From Paenibacillus glycinis (lineage in GTDB: Bacteria; Bacillota; Bacilli; Paenibacillales; Paenibacillaceae): a stretch of DNA of 64,000 nt. A program made the position numbers and the translations under genes. Positions 29,583 through 38,171 of the stretch are shown one piece after another. A model generated the notes under the pieces. That model saw nothing but the letters and a program-made list of their open reading frames with translations, ran no database searches and was not told the DNA's origin. The stretch spans positions 124,001 to 188,000 of the forward strand of contig NZ_JAAAMV010000017.1 of the NCBI RefSeq assembly GCF_009909185.1, written 5' to 3'. The stretch's first letter is position 1; every line of letters starts with the position of its first letter.

Positions 29583-30443
29583 TTATTGACCGCTGTCTTG
29601 CCGTTGGGCGTTATCTTGCCGCGGGCCGTTATCTTGCCGCGGGCCATTGTCTTGCCGTTGGCCGTTGTCTTGCCGTTGGCCGTTGTTTTGGCGTTGGCCG
29701 TTGTCCTGCCGTTGGCCGCTGTCTTGCCGTTGACCGTTACCTTGCTCTTGACCGCCGCCTTGACCTTGACCGCCACCTTGACCTTGACCGCCGCCTAGGC
29801 CTCGACCGCCGCCTTGACCTTGACCGCCGCCTTGACCTTGACCGCCGCCTAGGCCTTGACTGCCGCCCTGACCTTGACCGGCACCCTGACCTTGACCTCG
29901 ACCGCCGCCTAGGCCTTGACCGCCTCCCTGACCTTGACCGCCTGCCTGACCTCGACCGCCGCCTTGACCTCGACCGCCGGCCTGACCTTTGCCGCCGCCC
30001 CTGCCTTGACCGTTACCGCGTCCTTGCCCGCCGCCGCCTTTGCCGTTTCGGATGCCTTGCGCGCGCCCGTTGCTCCAGCTTTTGCTTTTGGCTCGCATTT
30101 GCATGCCGGACTTTTTGGCGTGATAGACGTATACGATGGACTTAAGCGTTCTGCTGTCGACGACGCCCGTAGCTTTGAGGCCGTGTTTCTTCTGATAGTA
30201 CTTTACGCCTCGGACCGTCAGATCGTTGTAATGTCCGTCAATCGGCCCCGAATAGCTGCCAAGCGACTTCAGCATCCCCTGAATGACGTATACATCCGGT
30301 CCGTGAGCCCCTTTGCCGATCGCGGAGCCGACGTTGGACATGCCTACGAACAGCACCAACGCCAGCATGGAAACCGCCAACAATCGGGCGACTTTTTTGA
30401 AACGCCATTGTTTCAAAGCATCAGCGTGGTTCTTCTCCTTCAT
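29583..30443 (-). CDS. Exported peptidoglycan-binding protein with Gly/Gln repeat tail
   Basis: 286 aa. After a basic start (MKEKNHADALKQWRFKK) comes one hydrophobic segment (about 18-40), a signal or membrane anchor. A single PG_binding_1 domain follows (about 47-108: GPDVYVIQGMLKSLG, YNDLTVRGVKYYQKKHGL, VDSRTLKSIV). From about residue 120 the protein is low-complexity: first GQGQGGG-type repeats, then eight units of the form GQRQDN. No catalytic domain is present. In spore formers such domains occur in cortex-lytic and coat proteins, so a wall or spore role is plausible but unproven. The ATG at 30443-30441 follows GGCAGGTG. Gly-rich coding-like sequence continues in frame past the TAA. Confidence 0.8.
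   Translation of the reverse strand: MKEKNHADALKQWRFKKVARLLAVSMLALVLFVGMSNVGSAIGKGAHGPDVYVIQGMLKSLGSYSGPIDGHYNDLTVRGVKYYQKKHGLKATGVVDSRTLKSIVYVYHAKKSGMQMRAKSKSWSNGRAQGIRNGKGGGGQGRGNGQGRGGGKGQAGGRGQGGGRGQAGGQGQGGGQGLGGGRGQGQGAGQGQGGSQGLGGGQGQGGGQGQGGGRGLGGGQGQGGGQGQGGGQEQGNGQRQDSGQRQDNGQRQNNGQRQDNGQRQDNGPRQDNGPRQDNAQRQDSGQ
29587..29990 (-). repeat. Tandem repeats encoding the Gly/Gln-rich tail
   Basis: Two repeat families at DNA level: about 29745-29990, units of CAAGGTCAAGGCGGC type coding Q-G-Q-G-G; about 29587-29740, 18-bp units coding G-Q-R-Q-D-N/S. Units differ by point changes. These are coding minisatellites prone to slippage. Confidence 0.85.
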
Positions 30444-30665
30444 TCAACAAGACACCTGCCTTAGTAAGTATGCGGACTCGTAAGCCACAGCCCTTACTAT
30501 ACCCCTACTATTATTTTTCTTATGCCGCCGAGACGGGCTGGCCCATAAGCCAAAATCAACCAAGCGTCCGGATAAAAAAAACCAACCCGAAGGTTGGTTT
30601 GCCGTCTGGACCGGCTTCCTCCGTCTCGAGGACGAAGGGGGCCGGCATCTTGCTTGATCATGCCG

Positions 30666-31178
30666 TTATACAAGCTTAGCCAGGTATTCGTCCAGTTGGG
30701 CAAAGGTACCGGCAAAGCCTTGTTGGACGTTGGAGCGGTTGCTGTCGAATGTATGAAGCTCTTCTTCGGAAGCGTTGACGGGGATGCCGCGCATCGTCAA
30801 TTTCGTTTTCCCGTCCGCTTCCTCGAAGATCAAGGTATTCAGCATTTCCATGGGCCATGTCGGGCTGGCCGGATGGCGAAGCGTATTTCCCTCGGCGTCC
30901 GAGAAGGAATTGGTGAAGACCAGGCGCTCCGGAGGCGAGATTTCGCGGTAAACGAACTTGCCCCACATTTCATGGCCGTCCGGCGTTTTCATGCTGTAAT
31001 GGAACAACCCGCCCGGGCGAAGGTCTACTTTCGCGACGTTCATCGCCAAGCCCTTGGGTCCCCACCAGTTCAACAGATGCTCGGCTTCGGTAAATACTTT
31101 GAAAACGAGATCGCGCGGGGCATTAAGCGTGCGGGTGAGGATTAATTCCTCTGCATTTCCGTTTTGCTGCTGCGTCAT
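30666..31178 (-). CDS. SRPBCC / AHSA1-domain protein
   Basis: 170 aa, single domain of the activator-of-Hsp90-ATPase-1-like START superfamily, with the typical TRTLNAPRDLVFKVFTEAEH opening, WWGPKG, and LRPGGLFHYSM. In bacteria these domains usually stand alone, form a hydrophobic ligand pocket, and often pair with an ArsR regulator as here, the regulator gene lying 59 bp upstream. The ligand is unknown. Weak site before ATG 31178-31176 (GGAGGTATTC). Confidence 0.9.
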   Translation of the reverse strand: MTQQQNGNAEELILTRTLNAPRDLVFKVFTEAEHLLNWWGPKGLAMNVAKVDLRPGGLFHYSMKTPDGHEMWGKFVYREISPPERLVFTNSFSDAEGNTLRHPASPTWPMEMLNTLIFEEADGKTKLTMRGIPVNASEEELHTFDSNRSNVQQGFAGTFAQLDEYLAKLV

Positions 31179-31237
31179 GATTCAAGAATACCTCCAATAG
31201 TTAGCTCAATCGTGGTGAAAATGCCGCTTAGGCCCTC

Positions 31238-31576
31238 CTAGTCGCCATCCGGCTTCTTGGCCTTGCTCTGAAGTTCTTGCAAATAATCCTCCAACTGATC
31301 GAAGCGGTCCTCCCAGACTCGACGGAATGAGCCCAGCCAAGCGTCCAGCTCCTGGAGCGGACGGGTTTCCAGCTTGTATATGCGCCGGTTGGCGGCAGGC
31401 TGCATGCCGACTAGCCCGGCATCGTGCAGCACGCGAAGATGCTTGGAAACCTGCGGCTGCTGAAGATGAAGCCTATCGGCAATGTCGCCTACCGGAAGAG
31501 GACCGTCGCGCAACAACTCGACAATGTGTAACCGGTTCGGCTCGGCAAGAGCGCTTAAAGTCGCATTCATGTTCAT
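31238..31576 (-). CDS. ArsR-family winged-helix transcriptional regulator
   Basis: 112 aa. The helix-turn-helix is VGDIADRLHLQQPQVSKHLRVLHDAGLV. N-terminal MNMNATLSALAEPNRLHIVELL and C-terminal RVWEDRFDQLEDYLQ match the ArsR subgroup paired with AHSA1 proteins. There are no cysteine metal-binding motifs, so metal sensing is unlikely. The start at 31576 has GGAG at good spacing; four codons further upstream the ATG lacks a site. It and the AHSA1 gene probably form one unit under the divergent-side promoter. Confidence 0.9.
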   Translation of the reverse strand: MNMNATLSALAEPNRLHIVELLRDGPLPVGDIADRLHLQQPQVSKHLRVLHDAGLVGMQPAANRRIYKLETRPLQELDAWLGSFRRVWEDRFDQLEDYLQELQSKAKKPDGD

Positions 31577-31590
31577 AATATACTCCATAG

Positions 31591-31623
31591 GGAATATTCC
31601 TGTAAAGGAATGGCTGAATGCAA
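31591..31623 (-). promoter_or_regulatory. Promoter of the ArsR-AHSA1 unit with a possible operator palindrome
   Basis: On the minus strand TTGCAT (31623-31618), 18 bp, GAATAT (31599-31594). The -10 lies inside a perfect 10-bp palindrome GGAATATTCC (31591-31600), a natural site for a self-repressing dimeric regulator. The operator role is inferred. Confidence 0.45.
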
Positions 31624-31644
31624 GAATGCCGCGGCTGCCTGGTC

Positions 31645-31671
31645 ATAATTCTCTCAACTCTCTCATAGACA
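31645..31671 (+). promoter_or_regulatory. Possible sigma-E-like promoter for spoIIB
   Basis: ATA (31645-31647), 16 bp, CATAGACA (31664-31671) has the spacing of the sigma-E consensus (ATA-N16-CATACAAT), but the -10 match is partial. Confidence 0.3.
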
Positions 31672-31704
31672 TGTACTAGAGTACGCGGACAAGGAGAGAG
31701 TGCG

Positions 31705-33114
31705 ATGAATTCGAATGGACGCATTACGTATCGTTTCGATAAACGGAGCGGAGAACGCGTGGAGCAGCCGCCGCATGAGCAGCCGCGCGCATCGGAAGCC
31801 GATGACGCCCGTTATTTTAAAGAGGAAATGAAATTCTCGCCGGACATCCCGGCCTGGAACAGCCCGTTTCAAAATGATGCCCATGCGCTGGAGCAGCTTA
31901 TTCGCGAAGCCGACGGACAAATGCCGAAGCGCGAGCCGATGACCCGGGCAAGAGCTTACGCGGAAGAGATCGAACCCCCGTACGCGCCGCTTGCGCCGGA
32001 GAAGGCCATGCCTCCTTTCGAGGCCGACGATACGATATTGTTAGGCGACGAAGGAACGGAACGCGAGATGCCGCTGCAGCCGTATGCCAAGCGCGGCGCC
32101 GCATCGCCGATCATCGATATGTATCCCCAGATCGAAGTCGAGGAGGATCTGTACGGGAGCCGCAACAAGCCGGGGAAGCGCATGTCCTTCGATACGCGGC
32201 TTGCCGGCTCCGCGAAGCGGCCGCCGCAGGGGCCGTCGTGGTTCAAAGTGTTCGCTTCGGTCGCGGGCGCGATCGCGACGGGGGCGCTGTTCGGCTATTT
32301 TGTCTTGACGCTGTTCACGGGCGGAACCGGTTCCGATAGCGCGGGCACGACGGCGGATTCCTTGCCTGCCGCAAGCGGTACCGTAACCGGCGGCGGAAAA
32401 ACGGCGGGAGCCGCGAACGGAGGCAAGGCGACGGACCCCGGCACCGAAGGCGGCAATCCGAGCAGCACGGGCGGCGCGGCGAGCGCCGGCGGGCTTCCGA
32501 CGGTGAAGGTAGACGTGCCGGCAGCCTCCTATTACATGCTGCAATACGGGGTGTTCAGCACGAAGGACGGGCTCGGCGCAGCCGCGGCGGAACTTCATGG
32601 CAAGGGGCTTGCGGCCGCTTCGCTGACATCCAAGGACGATTATCGCATCTATGTCGGGATGTCGACGGATCGCGACGAAGCCGAACTGCTCGGCCGGACG
32701 CTTGCCGGCATGGACGTTTACGTCAAGCAAATCGATGTTCCCGCGCTGAGCGGGTTCGCATATGGCGGCGCCCCGGCCGATGCGCAATCGTTCTTCGAAG
32801 ACACGGCCCGGCTGCTTGCGAAGCTGGACGAGATGACGGTCGCGAAGCTGAGCGGACAATCGGCCGCTGACGGCGAATGGCAGGCGCTGCACCAGCAATG
32901 GACGGAAGCCGCGTCCAAAATGGAGACCGGCATGACGGACAAAACGAATAAAGACACGCTGCACAAACTCGTTCAGGCCGTGAACACGGCAGCCGTCGCC
33001 GCGGGCGAATATGCCAAAAAACCTTCCGAAGCCTATCTGTGGTCCATGCAGACTTCGCTCATGAACGCGGTCTTTATCCAGAAAGACTGGTTTGCTTCCA
33101 TGGAATCATTGTAA
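31705..33114 (+). CDS. SpoIIB-like SPOR-domain membrane protein
   Basis: 469 aa. A long acidic cytoplasmic part (1-175) starts MNSNGRITYRFDKRSGE, one membrane segment follows (about 181-205, VFASVAGAIATGALFGYFVLTLF), then a Gly/Ser/Thr-rich linker (about 206-268) and an extracytoplasmic SPOR domain (about 273-345, YYMLQYGVFSTKDGLGAA to VYVKQID). SPOR domains bind denuded peptidoglycan at septa. Topology, the RITYRF opening and position before maf and radC match spoIIB, which in Bacillus acts in septal thinning and engulfment. Equivalence is by synteny and architecture. Confidence 0.8.
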   Translation: MNSNGRITYRFDKRSGERVEQPPHEQPRASEADDARYFKEEMKFSPDIPAWNSPFQNDAHALEQLIREADGQMPKREPMTRARAYAEEIEPPYAPLAPEKAMPPFEADDTILLGDEGTEREMPLQPYAKRGAASPIIDMYPQIEVEEDLYGSRNKPGKRMSFDTRLAGSAKRPPQGPSWFKVFASVAGAIATGALFGYFVLTLFTGGTGSDSAGTTADSLPAASGTVTGGGKTAGAANGGKATDPGTEGGNPSSTGGAASAGGLPTVKVDVPAASYYMLQYGVFSTKDGLGAAAAELHGKGLAAASLTSKDDYRIYVGMSTDRDEAELLGRTLAGMDVYVKQIDVPALSGFAYGGAPADAQSFFEDTARLLAKLDEMTVAKLSGQSAADGEWQALHQQWTEAASKMETGMTDKTNKDTLHKLVQAVNTAAVAAGEYAKKPSEAYLWSMQTSLMNAVFIQKDWFASMESL

Positions 33115-33137
33115 AGCGTTCCCGGGACGCGTATAAT
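33109..33137 (+). promoter_or_regulatory. Sigma-A type promoter before the DUF4321 gene and maf
   Basis: TTGTAA (33109-33114), 17 bp, TATAAT (33132-33137). The -35 overlaps the spoIIB stop codon, so the downstream genes can be expressed in growth separately from spoIIB. Confidence 0.75.
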
Positions 33138-33176
33138 GAAATGTACGTGTCAAAAAATGGCGAGGGACGTTGGAAG

Positions 33177-33419
33177 ATGAAGAAAAATTTCTGGGTATTG
33201 CTGCTGTTCATCGTGATCGGCCTGCTGGCCGGAGCGCTTATCGCCCGTTCGTTGACTACGGTCCCAGGACTTTCGTTTCTGACGAAATCGACCCCCATTG
33301 TTTGGTCGCCCGCCGCGGACTTGCTCGTGCTGAGCTATTCGTTCACGCTGCGGCTCCACGTCAGCCTGCTCAGCATCGCCGGCCTTGTGCTCGCCATTTG
33401 GCTGTACCGCAAACTGTAG
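33177..33419 (+). CDS. Small DUF4321-type membrane protein
   Basis: 80 aa with two hydrophobic segments (about 4-24, FWVLLLFIVIGLLAGALIA, and 58-77, LHVSLLSIAGLVLAIWLY) separated by a short, probably outside, loop. Starts MKKNFW. It matches the size and layout of DUF4321 proteins of Firmicutes, which have no known function. Between spoIIB and maf, hence next to the cell-shape genes. Confidence 0.75.
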   Translation: MKKNFWVLLLFIVIGLLAGALIARSLTTVPGLSFLTKSTPIVWSPAADLLVLSYSFTLRLHVSLLSIAGLVLAIWLYRKL

Positions 33420-33454
33420 GGAGCTGCTACGATGCGCAAAGGAGCTTTGCCTTG

Positions 33455-34084
33455 ATGGAACATTCCCGCACGACCCCAATTGAACATCCCAGCCAGCTCG
33501 TGCTGGCTTCGTCTTCTCCCCGCCGGCGGGAATTGGTCGCTTCACTCGGCCTTTCCTTGCCGGTTCTCATTTTGTCAAGCGACACGGATGAAACGACGCC
33601 TCCGCACTGGACGCCGCCGCAAATCGTCGAACGGCTCGGATTGCGCAAGGCCAGGGCTTCGGCAGAGCTCCTTTCGCCCGAGGACGCGTCGGCCTCGCTC
33701 ATTATCGGAGCCGATACGATCGTCGTGCTTGACGGCGAAGCGCTCGGCAAGCCCCGCGACCGTGCGGATGCCGTGGGCATGCTGAGCCGGCTTCAAGGGC
33801 GCCGGCACGAGGTGTTTACCGGAATCGCATGCTTCGAGCCGCGAACCGGTCGGCAGCTGACCGCGCACCGCAGAACGGAAGTCGTCATGAAACCGCTTGA
33901 TTCCGGCACGATCGAACGCTACGTCGAATCCGGCGAGCCGATGGACAAAGCGGGCAGCTACGGCATACAAGGCCGAGGCGCCGTGCTCGTCGACCGGATC
34001 GACGGTTGCTATTTCAACGTGGTCGGCTTGCCGCTCTCGCTCCTGTCGGACATGCTGTCCGAATTCGGCATCGCGGTTATTTAA
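33455..34084 (+). CDS. maf: Maf-like nucleotide pyrophosphatase
   Basis: 209 aa. Maf proteins hydrolyse nucleoside triphosphates, including modified pyrimidines, to monophosphates. Motifs: LVLASSSPRRRELVASLG (about 15-32), IIGADTIVVLDG with its catalytic aspartate, GKPRD and DKAGSYGIQG. ATG 33455 follows AAAGGAG. Located before radC and mreB as in B. subtilis. Confidence 0.95.
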   Translation: MEHSRTTPIEHPSQLVLASSSPRRRELVASLGLSLPVLILSSDTDETTPPHWTPPQIVERLGLRKARASAELLSPEDASASLIIGADTIVVLDGEALGKPRDRADAVGMLSRLQGRRHEVFTGIACFEPRTGRQLTAHRRTEVVMKPLDSGTIERYVESGEPMDKAGSYGIQGRGAVLVDRIDGCYFNVVGLPLSLLSDMLSEFGIAVI

Positions 34085-34156
34085 ACGCGCCGGAACGCAG
34101 CCGGTTTACGGCGCGCTTGCTCGACACCAACCACTACCAGAAAGCAGGGAACTCAC

Positions 34157-34849
34157 ATGGAGGCAGGCAAGCCCTATGTGCTTCGAAACATCCCTAACGA
34201 AGACCGACCCAGAGAGCGCCTGATGACCGTTGGGGCCGATGCACTCAGTCATGCGGAATTGCTGGCCATTTTGCTGCGAACGGGAACGAGAAGCGAATCC
34301 GCCGTTCTCCTCGCGTCGCGAATTCTTCAACAGTGCGGCAGCCTGCGCGGGCTCGTGGACATGAGCATCGCGGAGCTGACCGAGATCCGGGGGATCGGAC
34401 CAGCCAAAGCGGTGCAGCTCCGCGCCGGCATCGAGCTCGGCCGCCGTCTCGCCCGCAGTCAGCAGGGAGAATTGCCGACGATCCGAAGACCCTCCGACGC
34501 AGCGCAAATCATGATGGAAGAGCTCCGCTATTTGAAGCAGGAGCATTTCGTTTGCTTATACTTAAATACGAAAAATCAAGTCATTTTAACGGAAACGTTA
34601 TCCGTAGGCACCCTCAACGCGACGCTCGTCCATCCTCGCGAAGTGTTTCGCGCGGCGATCAAATGCAGCAGCTCCTCGCTGATCTGCCTGCATAATCACC
34701 CCAGCGGCGATCCGACGCCGAGCCCCGAAGATATCGCCCTCACGAGACGCCTGGTAGAAGCGGGCGAGCTTGTCGGCATCGATGTACTCGACCATTTGGT
34801 AATAGGTGACAATCGCTTTATAAGTTTGAAGGAGCAAGGCCACATGTAA
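34157..34849 (+). CDS. radC: RadC-family JAB-domain protein
   Basis: 230 aa. N-terminal helix-hairpin-helix-like part with IRGIGPAKAVQL and a C-terminal JAB/MPN domain with the metal motif HNHPSGDPTPSPED. The family's DNA-repair role is doubtful and its activity is unknown. Conserved place between maf and mreB. Confidence 0.95.
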   Translation: MEAGKPYVLRNIPNEDRPRERLMTVGADALSHAELLAILLRTGTRSESAVLLASRILQQCGSLRGLVDMSIAELTEIRGIGPAKAVQLRAGIELGRRLARSQQGELPTIRRPSDAAQIMMEELRYLKQEHFVCLYLNTKNQVILTETLSVGTLNATLVHPREVFRAAIKCSSSSLICLHNHPSGDPTPSPEDIALTRRLVEAGELVGIDVLDHLVIGDNRFISLKEQGHM

Positions 34850-34855
34850 TATAAT
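34826..34855 (+). promoter_or_regulatory. Sigma-A type promoter for mreBCD
   Basis: TTGAAG (34826-34831), 18 bp, TATAAT (34850-34855), within the end of radC and 39 bp before mreB. Confidence 0.65.
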
Positions 34856-34893
34856 AAGAGGGATTGTCTTACGAAAGAAAGGAAGATACAACT

Positions 34894-35928
34894 ATGTTTG
34901 GTGGTTTTTCGAAAGATCTGGGAATCGATTTGGGTACGGCTAACACGCTGGTCTATGTCAAAGGAAAAGGAATTGTCGTAAGAGAGCCTTCCGTGGTTGC
35001 TCTTCGTACCGATACCAAGAAAATCGAAGCCGTCGGCGAGCACGCCAAAAAAATGATCGGACGCACGCCGGGCAACATCCGCGCGATCCGCCCGATGAAA
35101 GACGGCGTGATCGCGGATTTCGACACGACCTCCACGATGATCAAATATTTCATCCGTCAAGCGCAGAAGAGCCGTTCGTTGTTTCCGCGCCATCCGAACG
35201 TGATGGTTTGCGTGCCGTCGGGCATCACGGCCGTCGAGCAGCGCGCGGTGAAGGACGCGACCGTGCAAGCGGGCGCGCGGGAAGCCTTCACGATCGAAGA
35301 GCCGTTCGCGGCGGCGATCGGCGCGGATCTGCCGGTGTGGGAGCCGACGGGCAGCATGGTCGTGGACATCGGCGGAGGCACGACGGAGGTTGCGGTCATC
35401 TCGCTCGGCGGCATCGTCACGAGCCGTTCCATCCGCATCGCCGGAGACGAGATGGACGAGGCGATCATGCAGTACATCAAGCGGATGTACAACCTCATGA
35501 TCGGGGAGCGAACGTCCGAGCAGCTGAAAATGGAGATCGGATCGGCGCTCGCCCTGGAACAGCAGGAAACGATCGAAATTCGCGGACGAGACTTGGTGTC
35601 GGGATTGCCGAAGACGCTTCCGATATCGTCGGACGAGATTTGCGAGGCGCTGGCCGATACCGTCAATGCCATCGTCGACGCCGTCAAGGTCACCCTCGAG
35701 AAATGCCCGCCCGAGCTGTCCGCGGACATCATGGACCGCGGCATCGTCCTGACGGGCGGCGGCGCATTGCTGAAGAACCTGGACAAGCTGCTCGCGCGCG
35801 AAACGGGGATGCCGGTCATCGTGGCGGAGAATCCGCTTGATTGCGTTGCAATCGGAACAGGCAGAGCGCTGGACAATATCGACCTGTTCAAAACACGCGG
35901 AGGTCCGGTTTCCCGCTCCAAGAAGTAA
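34894..35928 (+). CDS. mreB: MreB, actin-like rod-shape determinant
   Basis: 344 aa. Phosphate-binding loops [11 protein letters not shown] and [12 protein letters not shown], and [11 protein letters not shown] near the C-terminus, define the actin-fold MreB. It forms membrane-associated filaments that guide RodA and other wall synthesis enzymes. ATG 34894 is preceded by AAAGGAAG. First of mreBCD. Confidence 0.98.
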   Translation: MFGGFSKDLGIDLGTANTLVYVKGKGIVVREPSVVALRTDTKKIEAVGEHAKKMIGRTPGNIRAIRPMKDGVIADFDTTSTMIKYFIRQAQKSRSLFPRHPNVMVCVPSGITAVEQRAVKDATVQAGAREAFTIEEPFAAAIGADLPVWEPTGSMVVDIGGGTTEVAVISLGGIVTSRSIRIAGDEMDEAIMQYIKRMYNLMIGERTSEQLKMEIGSALALEQQETIEIRGRDLVSGLPKTLPISSDEICEALADTVNAIVDAVKVTLEKCPPELSADIMDRGIVLTGGGALLKNLDKLLARETGMPVIVAENPLDCVAIGTGRALDNIDLFKTRGGPVSRSKK

Positions 35929-36029
35929 TCCGGCACAAGGATTTCGGGGAAAACGGATGACCGACGCTGATTGGTTTGAACGAGCCGTGGGGTCGTTCAG
36001 CATTCAGTACGAAATGGGCGGGTGAAGAA

Positions 36030-36905
36030 GTGTTTAATTGGATGCGCAACAAACGGATGTTTGTGCTCATGATCGTGTTTATTCTCTTCGTTGCCGTGTT
36101 GGGCTTTTCCATCGGCGACCGGAAGAAGCTGTCGTGGCCGGAAAATTTCGCGCTCGATACGACGGGCTTCTTCCAGCAGTGGCTGTATCGGCCGGCCGGC
36201 TATGTGTCGAATCTCGTCCACGACTTGTCCCATATGCGCGAGGTGTACAAGGAAAACGAGCAGCTGCGCATCGCGGCTGCCGCTTACGCGCGGGACAGCA
36301 TCAAGTACAACGGCATGGAGGCCAAGCTAAAAGATCTTCAGGAAGATCTTGATTTCACCGAACGCCAGAAACAGCTGGATAACTATAAATATCTGATCGC
36401 CCAGGTCGTGGCCGTCAACAACGATCCGTACGACGAGACGATCCGCATCAATTTGGGCTCCAAGGACGGCATCAAGCCGAACATGGTCGTCGTCACCAAC
36501 AAAGGCTTGGTCGGCTTGATCATGCGCGTCGATCCGTTCTTCTCCTCCGTCATGCCGATCACGAAGCTGAACGTGAATTCGATCGATACGAAGCTGATCG
36601 CGGCCACGGTTCTCGGCAAGGAAGAGAAGTCGTTCGGCATCGTCGACAATTACGATTCGGAGACCGGCAAGCTGTCCATGTCCAAAATTTCCGAGCACGA
36701 CCCCCTGAAGAAAGGGGATACCGTCATTACGTCCGGCGAAGGCGGGGTTTATCCGCGCGGCATGGTCATCGGCACGGTCGACAGCAGCCAGGTGGGCGAT
36801 TTCGGCCTGACCTACACGGCAACGATTACGCCGGCGGCGGATTTCGATCATTTGACCGAAGTATTCGTCGTGCAAACCTCCGATTTGGGAGCAGAAACTC
36901 CATGA
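36030..36905 (+). CDS. mreC: MreC, rod shape-determining protein
   Basis: 291 aa bitopic membrane protein: VFNWMRNKRM, one membrane helix (about 10-28), a coiled coil (about 62-100) and a beta-barrel external domain (NDPYDETIRINLGSKDGIKPNMVV). It couples MreB to the periplasmic side enzymes. GTG 36030 matches the family N-terminus and has GGGCGGGTG upstream; ATG 36042 is possible. Confidence 0.95.
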   Translation: MFNWMRNKRMFVLMIVFILFVAVLGFSIGDRKKLSWPENFALDTTGFFQQWLYRPAGYVSNLVHDLSHMREVYKENEQLRIAAAAYARDSIKYNGMEAKLKDLQEDLDFTERQKQLDNYKYLIAQVVAVNNDPYDETIRINLGSKDGIKPNMVVVTNKGLVGLIMRVDPFFSSVMPITKLNVNSIDTKLIAATVLGKEEKSFGIVDNYDSETGKLSMSKISEHDPLKKGDTVITSGEGGVYPRGMVIGTVDSSQVGDFGLTYTATITPAADFDHLTEVFVVQTSDLGAETP

Positions 36906-37426
36906 GCCTCCAGCGTATCATAGGCGTCATGGTACTGTTCTTTCTGTCGGAAGGAACGATCTTCTACTGGTTGCTCCCGGATGATATGGTCGGGCGCATC
37001 GTGCCGCATTTTACGCTCGCTTTCGTGCTCTTCGCGGCGCTCTACCGGGGGCGGCACTCGGCGCTCCTGCTCGGCTTGTCGTTCGGCTTGCTGCAGGATC
37101 TGGCCTTTTACGGCCGTATTCTCGGCGTGCATGCCTTCGCGATGGGGCTGGTCGGGTATTTAACCGGGCTGCTGATGGAGCGCAAGCGCAGCACGCTCTT
37201 GATGGCGCTTTCGATGATCGGGCTGTCCACTCTCGTCCACGATACGGTCGTCTATTTCATCTACCGGGTTTTCCGGCTTACGGATCAAACGTTTGAATGG
37301 GCGCTGTCGCAGCATGTCATTCCGAGCTTGTTTCTTCAGCTATTATTCGCATTGGCCTTGTACATACCGGCAAGACGATGGTTCGAAGGCAGCATAAAGC
37401 CCAAAACGGACGAGGAAGAAGATTAA
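36902..37426 (+). CDS. mreD: MreD, rod shape-determining membrane protein
   Basis: 174 aa polytopic membrane protein with about five helices and the MreD motif LLGLSFGLLQDLAFYGRILG. Its ATG overlaps the mreC stop by 4 bp, so the two are translationally coupled. Confidence 0.95.
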   Translation: MSLQRIIGVMVLFFLSEGTIFYWLLPDDMVGRIVPHFTLAFVLFAALYRGRHSALLLGLSFGLLQDLAFYGRILGVHAFAMGLVGYLTGLLMERKRSTLLMALSMIGLSTLVHDTVVYFIYRVFRLTDQTFEWALSQHVIPSLFLQLLFALALYIPARRWFEGSIKPKTDEEED

Positions 37427-37495
37427 CGCGTCCTTCGAGGCAGGAAAACGCGCGCGAATGAAAGAATCGTATAGAGAGAGAGGGGTGAAGCGAGC

Positions 37496-38155
37496 GTGAC
37501 CGAGAAGCAGCATATTACGATAAAAGGCGTCAAGGACGGGTTGATTTTCCTCCTCGACGACAATTGCGAGTTTTCCGCCTTGCTGGACGAACTGCAGTAC
37601 AAATTGGAAAAATCGCATCAACAGCTGCTGACAGGTCCCATCGTTCACGTTCAAGTGAAGCTCGGCACCCGTCTGATCAACGAGGAAGAAAAAGAACGGA
37701 TTAAAGCGACGATCCGGCAGCAGGGCAATCTGCTCGTGCAAACGATCGAGAGCGAGGCCCGGGTCGAAGCGAAGCCCGAAGACGGCAATAATATCAAGCT
37801 CTTGACGGGCATCGTCCGTTCCGGCCAAACCGTCGAGCACGACGGCAACCTGCTGCTGATGGGGGACGTCAACCCTGGCGGCACGGTGATGTGCACGGGG
37901 GACATATACGTGCTCGGCGCGCTCCGCGGACTGGCGCATGCCGGCTTCAAGGGAGAGAAGAATGCCGTCATCGCCGCGTCCTTGCTGAGACCGACGCAGC
38001 TCCGCATCGACGATGTCATCAGCCGTCCGCCGGACGAATGGATGACGGGGGACGCGATGATGGAGTTTGCCTTCTTGAGCGAAGGCGTAATGAAAATCGA
38101 TAAGATGACGCAGCTGCAGCGCTTGCGCAAGCTGCCCGTCTTGTTTAGAGCTTGA
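37496..38155 (+). CDS. minC: MinC, septum site-determining inhibitor of FtsZ
   Basis: 219 aa. N-terminal FtsZ-interacting domain (about 1-100) and C-terminal beta-helix (about 110-205) with VRSGQTVEHDGNLLLMGDVN and GGTVMCTGDIYVLGALRGLAHAG motifs (given in parts). GTG 37496 follows GAGGGGTG. It precedes minD by 16 bp; MinD recruits it to the membrane at the poles. Confidence 0.96.
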   Translation: MTEKQHITIKGVKDGLIFLLDDNCEFSALLDELQYKLEKSHQQLLTGPIVHVQVKLGTRLINEEEKERIKATIRQQGNLLVQTIESEARVEAKPEDGNNIKLLTGIVRSGQTVEHDGNLLLMGDVNPGGTVMCTGDIYVLGALRGLAHAGFKGEKNAVIAASLLRPTQLRIDDVISRPPDEWMTGDAMMEFAFLSEGVMKIDKMTQLQRLRKLPVLFRA

Positions 38156-38171
38156 GCGGGGGAGTGAAGTC

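Noticed and set aside
29504-29776. Separate 90-codon Lys/Thr-rich minus-strand gene ending at the hairpin
   Set aside because: It is a shifted frame of the Gly/Gln repeats, without an SD; a frameshifted C-terminus of the same gene is conceivable but unsupported.
29587-29990. CRISPR or intergenic satellite
   Set aside because: The repeats are in frame with the minus-strand gene at 29583-30443 and code for its tail.
30470-30679. Short + strand open frame upstream of the minus-strand PG-binding gene
   Set aside because: No SD and no recognisable protein; it overlaps the end of the AHSA1 gene.
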